The translations under genes were made by a program, and so were the position numbers. Shown here piece by piece: positions 56,875 to 64,000 of a stretch of DNA of 64,000 bases (within the stretch, counting starts at the first letter, position 1; each line of letters starts with the position of its first letter). Location of the stretch: assembly GCA_949128115.1 (NCBI GenBank), contig OX421962.1:62165787-62229786 (forward strand), given 5' to 3'. Under the pieces are notes generated by a model. The model saw only the letters and a program-made list of their open reading frames with translations. It was not told the DNA's origin and did no database searches. This DNA comes from Anaspis maculata. Its lineage: Eukaryota > Arthropoda > Insecta > Coleoptera > Scraptiidae.

Positions 56875-57006
56875 TATAAGGCATCAGCCGGCAGCTCAGG
56901 GCAGTATTGAATTAGAAGAGACAGCGAGCGGATAAGCAAGCGATAATCACAGCGATATTCTAACATAATTCTAATTCTAGATAATTGTTGGCGTTTATTG
57001 ATTGTA

Positions 57007-57137
57007 CGGGGTGTTTATAAGAGACTGTGATCGCGGCAGGCTTGGGTCAGGCCGAAAAACGTAGTAACAGGCGCAATTGTAGTGATCGAGAGCGGATTCC
57101 AAAGGCGATGCGATCACAGACGTTTATAAACACCCGG
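57007..57137. mobile_element. TA-flanked MITE inside the LTR, 131 bases
   Basis: CGGGGTGTTTATAAGAGACT and, inverted, CCGGGTGTTTATAAACGTCT are the ends, followed on both sides by GTGATCGC. TA is duplicated (57005-57006, 57138-57139). The uninterrupted LTR at about 5307 has a single TA in the same place. Confidence 0.88.
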
Positions 57138-57263
57138 TAGTACGCAGAAATGAACAGTGTGTGTTTTAAATCGATCGTCTCAATTATATTCGAACCCGTA
57201 CGCGAAATATCGTAACAATATTGATTGAGAACAATAAAAAAAACGTTGTTGAAATTCACACTT

Positions 57264-58038
57264 AAATGGGGTGTTTTCTCTGCAGTTGTCAAGTTGTCAA
57301 GTAGATGGCAGCACGGGCCAACCCGGGTTATTTTCCCACTACTTTTTGAACGGTTCTCACATGGAGGGGGTTTTCCTTTTGACTTTGGTTTCTGCCTGCC
57401 GGGTTGGCTGTCATGTCAAGTCAAGTATGAATGTGTGTCGTCAGAGGTGAGGAAGGAATCAGATGGAAAAAATTACGTACACTTGGCTTTCAGAGTAAAG
57501 ATCTTTACTATAGATGTTTTTGAAGAAGAGCATGATTGTGTTCTTGAACATGGACAGTGGGGCACACGGCACGGTGGCAGGTAGGTCGCAATAGGTTTCA
57601 AATCGGCCGGCGTGCCCGCGAACTGCTCTTCGAGTGCTGTCTCCCAGACGGTCCCTCTGGCAAACATTTGCATGGTCATTGGGCCCTTTCAGCCCTCAAA
57701 AATCACCAAAACCGACCAGTACAACCCCACGTTCAATATTTTTTTCAGAAAATGTCAGTCATATGGTCGTTGCTGTCATTTTCATTGTTCGAGTGATCAG
57801 TGGCAGGTGGCAAAATGCTGGGTGTAGCGTGATGCTGCTAGGCAATATAGCGTTACGCATACACACACTCCTCCTAGACACACACAGACACATCCCTGAC
57901 AGACACACAAACGGGCTGAAGAAATACGAGATACCAACATGGAGCAGGTAGGTTTACCAACCAACAGTAACCTAGTGATAAACCCGGGTTGGCCCCTGCT
58001 GCCATCTATCGTCTTCTTCAGCGGCGAAACACCCCATT
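57264..58038. mobile_element. Inverted-repeat element with AATGGGGTGTTT ends
   Basis: The left arm (AATGGGGTGTTT, AGATGGCAGCACGGGCCAAC, CCGGGTT) pairs with the inverted right arm (AATGGGGTGTTT, AGATGGCAGCAGGGGCCAAC, CCGGGTT), each about 70 bases. The 600-base interior is GC-richer and contains an open plus-strand frame (within 57225-57584) with VRKESDGKNYVHLAFRVKIF and FEEEHDCVLEHG. It reads like protein and ends near a GTAGGT donor-like site (57580), but no family was recognised. No clear duplication. Confidence 0.65.
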
Positions 58039-58899
58039 GGCTCATTTATTCGGGAGCTGTCATTCCTAGGATGACAATATCAAAAAATAGACTTCATGAA
58101 TAGCTTCGGCAAATACAAATTAGTGCGTAATGATACACAGTAGATCAATTCACATTTTCTTAGGTGAAAAAATCATTAAAAACTGTGTTTTTTGACACCC
58201 CGAGGATTTTTTTTTAAACACGAAGAACAATGCGTACATGGCGACAACTGTTGTGTCTCTTGTCAAGATTTGGTGTAGAGTCAAATGATTACCCACTTTT
58301 TGAAATGTGTGACGATATTTACCGGTGGTTTGTAGGAGTTCCTGCAACTTCAAATTTTTAAGGGGGTCCTTAGGCCCCCCCTAACCAAAATATGGCGAGT
58401 CGTCGTATCTACATTTGAAAAGAAAACCATGAAGACCACTCATACCAAATTTCATGTCTCTATCACAAATAAAACAGATTTTAAATAACTTGGTTACTAA
58501 TCCTCGGATTATCTTCAATCAACACTGTTAATTGGGAATTAAAGCGACTTCCGTGTTTTTTTTTGTCCGGGAAATACGAGTTAGAAGTTCAAACGAAGAT
58601 CTGGCAATGCCCTGCAGTGTATACCAACAGCTCTGAGCCAACAATGTAGCTCTAGTGTGACAAAAACCAGAATACAATTTTCGGACTAGTTGCAGCAAAC
58701 ATGATATAGGTACTTTGACAGCGCCGCAAGAAGAATGCTCAAATGGGGTTTTCGGGGATTTTGAGTATGTGCTAAAGGATGGAATTCTCAATCGATATCT
58801 GCTATAAAATTTTATGAATTAATTTTTTGAAGGTTGATTCTGGTGTCATAGTGAAGTCAACATCAGTCAACATCTCATTTTTTGTTTGCTAGGTTTTTT

Positions 58900-59033
58900 T
58901 GATCAATCACGGCGGGGCAGGGCCGGGCGGGCCAAAAAGTCGGCCGGCCCCCCTTCATGTTCTCAAATTTCACTCCTTAGGGGCCCCATCTCACGATTCC
59001 GCCCAGGCTCCCAATTCCCTTAGTCCGCCACTG
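58900..59033 (-). repeat. Second copy of the 499-type hAT-like terminus
   Basis: On the minus strand it starts CAGTGGCGGACTAAGGGAAT and follows 499-632 through GAGATGGGGCCCCTAAGGAG, GAACATGAAGGGGGG and CGGCCCGCCCCG-like words. The other end of this copy was not found within the window. Confidence 0.75.
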
Positions 59034-59490
59034 TGAAAAGTTTCCAAAAATTGCATGTTTTTGATCAAAAATAGCCTTACCAAAACTTACCAATCACAGT
59101 CTAATCTCAAACCACGTTAACATGCTAAAGTGCACCTAATTAATTTGATCCTTGTAACTCAGTCATAGTATAGCTACGCTGCAGTCTGCACTGAATACAG
59201 ACTCCATAACACTCTGGCATGCATCGATGCTGTTGAGATAGGTCCAAATCGGAAATTTATTGCGCTTTTCGGCAATCTGGATACGTTCCAGTTCCAGTCG
59301 TGGTAGCCACGAAGCCAGACATTTTTAAATTCCCCGAGACTACGTCACTGACAATTTCCATGGGCGAGGTCCACCCGTTTATAAATTAACTGTTGCCAAT
59401 TCCATCATTGGATATTCACAAAAGACCATAAAAATAAAACGGCTTCCGCAACTACGGCTTCCACGAGCAATTGCTCACGTCACGGAAGTC
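59034..59490. other. Unassigned sequence
   Basis: No gene or repeat was recognised. Confidence 0.4.
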
Positions 59491-59492
59491 AC

Positions 59493-59503
59493 GGAACTAT
59501 AAA
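59493..59503 (+). promoter_or_regulatory. Possible TATA box upstream of candidate exon
   Basis: ACTATAAAAGC lies about 80 bases before the ATG at 59576, at a shift from AT-rich to GC-richer sequence. Two earlier ATGs (59514 and 59523) in other frames weaken the case. Confidence 0.2.
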
Positions 59504-59575
59504 AGCAAAAATATTGCACAACCTCATGCAAAAATTCGCAAAAGCACTCACCTTGATGTCTAAATACGCCGAAAA

Positions 59576-59711
59576 ATGGAGGCCCACACAGGAAAAACGC
59601 AAAACTCACTCCGCAACCGCACTGAATTGGATATCTACCGAAAACGTCATCGCACGAGCTGCCGATGGCGTCTTCCTTCCGAGTCACATGAAGATGACAT
59701 GTTCGCGGGAG
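59576..59711 (+). CDS. Candidate first exon, unidentified
   Basis: The start AAAATGGAGG has the favoured A at -3 and G at +4. The frame MEAHTGKTQNSLRN, ELDIYRKRHRTSC, SESHEDDMFAG is hydrophilic and basic-acidic mixed. At 59711 the sequence GGGAG is followed by GTAAGCATG, close to the donor consensus. Another frame beginning at 59514 is also open through this region (88 codons) and cannot be excluded. No domain was recognised and no second exon was found, so this is a weak call. Confidence 0.22.
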
Positions 59712-60200
59712 GTAAGCATGTCATCTCCTCGGCCCAGCCCCGAGGTGCCCAGTGCCAAACTAGAAACTACCGCCCCATAGCATCCCATCGAGCCCTCTCT
59801 GGATATATTTACCGGCGCTCGTTCACGACACGACTATTTTTAGCATGGGAAGTTCGTATTTTTTCTCGCGTTGTTTTTATTATACAAAATTCGAGTTCGT
59901 TCGCACCATAAGAATGGGGATGTCGCCCATGGGCGTGCGGCACGTGGACATCGTGGGGGCGCCGCATCGGAACTTTATGGTTTCACATAAAAACTTCCTT
60001 TAATCTTGACGTAAATGTTAACAAGAGATTTCCCCTTTACAGGTATCATATACCTATTGCTATGTAAAAGTACCTTAGGTATTTGGTTCATCAAGTATTA
60101 AAGCTCTTTCTTTTCAAGTCACAGTTCGCAATTTCGCATACCTATTGGATGTTGCAATAGCACGCGGAACACGTGGTATGATAAGTGGTAGAGTTGGAAG
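59712..60200. other. Unassigned sequence
   Basis: If the exon at 59576 is real this would be intron. GC-rich at 59910-59975 (GGGCGTGCGGCACGTGG). Nothing else was recognised. Confidence 0.3.
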
Positions 60201-60330
60201 TAGTGATGGGCGATTATGAATACATAATATAATCGAGATATTTCGATTATGTCCCAATAATCGATCATTCGATTAACCGAAATGTATCATTCGCTTTAAT
60301 CGATTATGGTTATAAACATAGATAATTAGA
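60201..60330 (+). repeat. AATCGATTAT-rich block
   Basis: AGTGATGGGCGATTATGAAT followed by repeated, often inverted ATCGATTAT-like words. It resembles the sub-terminal repeats and GTGGGC-type end of hAT-like elements such as 33991-34581, but no second end was identified. Confidence 0.45.
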
Positions 60331-60439
60331 GAGCGGATTTATAGTTTTTTACATGTTCTATTCGCTAAGTTGGATGCATCTGTCGACTTGGATCTTGACG
60401 TTTCCATCTAAAAGGAACTTAAATACCAAGTTTTATTTC

Positions 60440-60790
60440 GCATATAATTTATTATTTCGAGTTTTTACCGCATACAAATTGATAGTCCATATAATCGCAT
60501 ATAGCCGCATATTTAGTCCATATTTTTAGATATAAATGAAAATAAAAAAAAAATAATTGGAAATTTTGATAGATTTCTTTTTACTTTGTCGGTCAAAGTT
60601 GGTTGGTTGGTTTTACATGTGAACTCGCATGTGAATGTTGAAATTTTCACTATTGTTGCAGCTTATATCACTTATTTACCCGCATACATTGCTTTATTTG
60701 AACATTTTTACCGCATATTTTGATACTTTTCAAGCGCATATAAACTGCATATTTTGAGCTTTTTTCCCGCATATAAATACGCTCCTTATA
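60440..60790 (+). repeat. Dispersed CGCATAT-rich repeat, copy 2
   Basis: 60580-60790 matches 9815-10015 on the same strand. The preceding 60440-60530 also has the GCATAT word several times, so this copy extends further 5' than copy 1. Confidence 0.75.
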
Positions 60791-61109
60791 GATAATACAA
60801 CTTGAAACCCCCAACAAAGTACCTATAAGTACCTACGTGTGCAGTTCATAATCATTGTCTTTCTGTCACTTTGTATTATTATAATGAAGATCTGTTGTGG
60901 GACGACACAAAACATTCCCGGCGGTAGTACCCAGAGACGTCAGTTATGATTTTGATCTAGTAGTGGGGGGGTTAGCGGAATGGTATGTGCATTTTGTGAT
61001 CAAAGCATGAAATTTGGCAAACTTGTTCAAAAGACCCTCCTTCGCAATTCCAGATGTGGCGCCACGCAAGATTTTGCGCCAGAGACACTGTATTGCGGTT
61101 AATATATCT
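60791..61109. other. Unassigned sequence
   Basis: A short block at 60996-61020 (GTGATCAAAGCATGAAATTT) resembles 54178-54200 in the arm of FB-I and may be a related fragment. Otherwise nothing was recognised. Confidence 0.35.
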
Positions 61110-62944
61110 GCTAGGGGTAAATTCTGCAAAAATGGTTCCTGGCCGGTCTCTGCATGGTACCGCAGTCAGTATTTTTTTGTTCTGTTTAGTTAAAACTACA
61201 TGTAGAAATGAGTGAGGAGTACATTTTCACAAGCAATGTTCCAAATGCTGCCTTGATACGTTGTTTTGATACATTTCAAGGCCAACTTTGTTTTAGTACA
61301 GGAAACATAGTAAAAAAATTGCCAAAACCTCGGCAAAAATATGGACGTCCTGAAAAATTGATATTCTGTCCAAAATTATGTCCCCTACTACATATCTGAA
61401 ATTGCCAAAAATCGCACCTCGAGGCTTCGAGTTATTGGAGGGGGGGTAAAAAATTGCAACTCAAAATGAAAGGTATAGAACCCGACGGAACCCGTTAATC
61501 CAATGGATGCAAATACGTCGTAGTTCGACGCATCACAACCAGTTGATACAATTTTGGCACAAAAGTGTCGATCGGGCGAAATTCGACTGGGTGGCTCTTT
61601 GTCTTCCTGGGCCATGAAGAATCGATCACGACAAGATTGGTATCGTTTCCGACTAAATTCAATGTCCTGAACTTGAATCCGATGTGTAAATTTGGATAAA
61701 AACAAGTTTGAACAAGTTAACTTGAGAAAACCTGTTTTTTCTTTGACAATTTCCACAAAACTTTTCTTTACTGTAAGAGGTATTCATCTTTGAAAATATC
61801 ACAGAAGCCATTAGACTAAACTGTATTCTTCACGAAAATCATCCATTCAATCTTTAACTTTGTTTTTCGAGGTAGGAAAAATCGATTTGAACGTTAGTCG
61901 GCACTGCCCGGCGTCTACTAATGACCAGAACACTACAGCATGCACCTTCAAGTAATAACTCAATACCCTGCATTGCGATTTATGACAATTTTGTTTATAT
62001 TATAGGGAATTCAGTTCTGCACAGATCCTCGAACTTTCAAAGATGAGTTAAAAAATTTCAGATAGTTTGGGCTATTTTCATTTAAAGATGCATGGTGTAG
62101 TGTTCTGGTCAGTAGTAGACGACGGGCTGTGCCGACTAAAGTTCAAATCGATTTTTTCTATCTCGAAAAACAAAGTTACAGATCGAATGGATGATTTTCG
62201 TGAAGAATACAGTTCTATCTAATGGCCTCTGAAATATTTTCAAAGATGAATGCCTCTAACAGTAAAAAAGGTTTTGTGAAAATTGTCAAAGAATAAACAG
62301 GTTTTCTCAAGTTAACTTGTTTGAACTTGTTTTTTTCCAAATTTATACATCGGATTCAAGTTCAAGACATTGAATTTAGTCGGAAAAGATACCAATCTTG
62401 TCGTGATCGATTCTTCATGGCCCAGGAAGAGAAAGAGCCACCCAGCCGAGTCTCGCCCTCCCCCGCGACCCCCCTTCATCAATGATCGACATTTTTTGTG
62501 CCGAAATTGTATCAACGGGATGTGATGCGTCGAACTATGATGTTTTTGCATCCATTGGATTGAGGGATTCCATCGGGTTCTATACCTTTAATTTTGAGTT
62601 GCATTTTTTTACCCCCCCTCCAATAACTCGAAGCCTCGGGGTGCGATTTCTGGCAATTTCAGATATGTAGTAGGGCACTTAATTCTAAACAAAATATCAA
62701 ATTTTCAGGACGTTCATATCTTTGCCGAGCTTTTGGCAATTTTTTTACCATGTTTCCTGTACTGAAACAAAGTTGGCCTTAAAATGTATTAAAACAACGT
62801 ATAAAGGCAGAATTTGGAACTTTGCTCGTGAAAATGCTCTCCTCACTCATTTCTACATGTAGTTTTAGCTAAACAGAACTAACAAATACCGACTGCGGTA
62901 CCAGAGACCGGCCAGGAACCATTTTTGCAGAATTTACCCCTAGC
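61110..62944. mobile_element. Foldback FB-H, copy 2 (near full-length palindrome)
   Basis: GCTAGGGGTAAATTCTGCAA at the left pairs exactly with the inverted right end. Pairing continues for about 840 bases per arm through CTGGCCGGTCTCTG, ACTACATGTAGAAATGAGTG, TGAACAAGTTAACTTGAGAA and GACCAGAACACTACAGCATG, to a loop of about 120 bases at 61950-62075. The main differences are small, such as an extra block near 62440-62490 in the right arm. It is the better preserved copy of the family at 51225-52515. No duplication was settled. Confidence 0.9.
61388..61756 (-). other. Open frame of 122 codons in the left arm of FB-H copy 2
   Basis: The minus-strand reading includes IEFSRKRYQSCRDRFFMAQE and STGCDASNYDVFASIGLTGS. 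Related readings exist in the right arm (62482-62670, plus strand) and in copy 1 (52169-52375, plus strand), as expected from arm similarity. No known domain was recognised. Stops and a small insertion break the corresponding frame in the right arm, so coding is unproven. Confidence 0.25.
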
Positions 62945-63149
62945 AACGGCATTTCCTACTGTTTTTTCTTCAAACGTGAGTTTTATGAAAACCAGTGGAA
63001 TAGGAGAACTGAAAAAAAAGGGTAATCTAAAATCAAGTATGAAAACGTATAAGTGTTTCAAAATTTTGAAATTCGAAAAAAAAAGACATTCATTCTCTTG
63101 CCAGCCCAGATTTGAATGATTCATTTTTTTTTCGTCTTACAATAATTAT
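62945..63149. other. Spacer
   Basis: Nothing recognised; AT-rich. Confidence 0.4.
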
Positions 63150-63571
63150 CGCTATCCAGAAAGGCTGGTCACTCCGTGCCATAGGCTCGCGTTGGTGGGG
63201 AAAAGCCCGTTAGTGTTCCCCGTGCACCTGTTTAACTCCCTCTGGAAATTAGGCAGGCGGCTAGCTAGGGTATTTTCAAAAACAAGGTGAAACAATTGCT
63301 GTTGAGGCATTCTTTTTACACAGCAGATGAGTTTTTAGAATGTAACCAATTTTAACTGTTGTGATATCTATTCCTAGTCAATATGTTACTCATATTTTGT
63401 GTTCTATGCTGTGAATGATTGTGAAATTGTATATTATTATGTATCATAAGTACCTACTTATTTGTCTCAATCTGTTATTTATTGTTATTGTTATTATTAT
63501 TATTATTATTATTTTGGACAAATCCTACTTGTATGTATTATACACTAAGAGTTGCTAATAAACTTGAATTT
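63150..63571 (+). pseudogene. 3' end of a LINE: reverse transcriptase ORF tail and 3' UTR
   Basis: The frame reads LPLEIRQAAS, a stop, then GIFKNKVKQLLLRHSFYTAD and EFLECNQF before TAA at 63354. The succession LP-x-E-I-R...F-K-x-K-(L/V)-K-x-x-L-L...F-Y is how the second ORF of jockey/CR1-type LINEs ends. Upstream RAPV and VGGEKPVSV fit the preceding VRxxxGKRSFSYRAPxLWNSLP-like segment, in a shifted frame. The 3' UTR runs to about 63571 with an ATT array (63480-63514), AATAAA at 63557 and a tail TTGAATTTGAA. The copy is 5'-truncated, as usual for LINEs. Confidence 0.7.
63480..63514 (+). repeat. ATT microsatellite
   Basis: About eight ATT units in the 3' UTR of the LINE fragment. Confidence 0.9.
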
Positions 63572-64000
63572 GAACTTTTGTTACATTTTTGGCTGCACAG
63601 ATTTGGCGCAAACTCACGCCACAAGAATCTATCTGTTTCTCTTCCGCTCTGCAGCTTATCCGCAGTCTGTTTCAGCCATTTTTTATGATAGGAAATGCCG
63701 TCCTTGGGGTTTCTGATGCGACTAAAAAAGTTGTTGGCGGGAATCGGTTTCATTTTATTTTTTTCGTCAAGTAGAAACTCCCCCGAAGAGAAAATGTACG
63801 GGCAACGCTATCAAATTTTGGAAATTTCCAAGAATTTTTGAGAATTTTCGATTTTGATTTTGGAAATTCAAAAATTAGATAGCATCGCACATACATTTGA
63901 AGAAAGTAATGCCAAATTTGAACTTTCTATTTTCAAATAATATGTTCCAAAAATGATTTCTCGTAGACATGAAAAAGTGAATTAGTAGAAAGCATTTTTG
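63572..64000. other. Unassigned, with a dyad
   Basis: GCTATCAAATTTTGGAAATT (from 63807) pairs with AATTCAAAAATTAGATAGC-like sequence ending at 63883, an imperfect inverted repeat that may be part of an element running beyond the window. No gene was recognised. Confidence 0.4.

Larger units (their letters stand above)
55063..57217 (+). mobile_element. Solo gypsy LTR split by two insertions
   Basis: It begins TGTTACGAGCGGCGATCC, ends CGTAACA, and ATAT flanks both sides (55059-55062 and 57218-57221). It is the same LTR as 4888-5385. Removing the insertions 55377-56874 and 57007-57137, each with one copy of its TA duplication, leaves 522 bases of LTR. With a matching target duplication and no internal region, this is a solo LTR formed by recombination between LTRs of one element. 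Confidence 0.9.
53815..58842. mobile_element. Very wide inverted repeat FB-I (5 kb between outer ends)
   Basis: Left arm 53815-54560 pairs with right arm 58080-58842. Shared blocks include GCGGCGCTGTCAAAGTA, ATCATGTTTGCTGCA, TTGTCGCCATGTACGCA, GAGTGGTCTTCATGGT and GACCCCCTTAAAAATT-like. Identity is moderate with several short gaps. The 3.5-kb loop contains the solo LTR, its insertions, and the inverted-repeat element 57264-58038. Whether it is an old foldback element filled by later insertions or an inverted duplication is not decided by the sequence. No target duplication was found. Confidence 0.7.

Noticed and set aside
1..64000. A cluster of cooperating host or defence genes
   Set aside because: No set of adjacent intact genes exists in the window. 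All recognisable proteins are transposon relics or isolated exon candidates.

Overview
This window looks like a eukaryotic, intron-bearing, AT-rich nuclear genome, most likely an arthropod and probably an insect of hemipteran type. The reasons are the scattered short words of the kind taggtacctacct, the types of transposon present (Ty3/gypsy with 4-bp target duplications, jockey-like LINE, pogo/Tigger-like, Tc1/mariner-like and hAT-like elements), canonical GT/AG splice signals, and no bacterial gene organisation. The species cannot be fixed from the sequence alone. No complete host gene is visible. Three short stretches look like exons: 18361-18555 (-), bounded by consensus splice sites in matching phase; 19868-20131 (+), whose peptide carries a carboxylesterase-like catalytic-His block; and, more weakly, 59576-59711 (+).

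The window is dominated by transposon debris, and above all by long inverted repeats (foldback or palindromic elements). Layout: 499-5808 is a possible hAT-like composite holding an internally deleted gypsy element (3144-5385, target duplication ATAA) that itself carries a hAT-like insertion (4224-4706). 5.8-14.5 kb is mostly featureless, with small MITEs and a GC-richer minisatellite near 8.1-8.3 kb. 14.6-15.7 kb is a foldback. 16-22 kb holds the two better exon candidates and an LTR-retrotransposon relic (19.5 kb). 22.7-27.0 kb is a stack of palindromes inside palindromes, up to five levels deep. 27-30.5 kb is featureless. 31.9-34.6 kb has a palindromic MITE, a 1.76-kb foldback interrupted by a pogo-like element, and a hAT-like element with a perfect 8-bp target duplication. 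35.6-37.4 kb has dispersed repeats and a 118-bp tandem array. 38.9-40.5 kb has three palindromic elements. 41.7 kb is a jockey reverse transcriptase relic. 44 kb is another foldback. 47.2 and 50.6 kb are two more hAT-like elements with perfect 8-bp duplications. 51.2-52.5 and 61.1-62.9 kb are two copies of one large foldback family. 53.8-58.8 kb is a very wide inverted repeat whose loop contains a solo gypsy LTR (55063-57217, target duplication ATAT) split by two TA-flanked insertions. 63.2-63.6 kb is the 3' end of a LINE.

The insertions can be layered in time because several interrupt others cleanly: the gypsy LTR predates the foldback and MITE inside it; foldback 32121-33877 predates the pogo-like element in its right arm; and foldback 22919-26292 predates the 1.75-kb element in its left arm. 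The most unusual signal is that many unrelated-looking elements, with Tc1-type TA duplications and with hAT-type 8-bp duplications alike, have been turned into near-full-length palindromes. Several of these share sequence modules.
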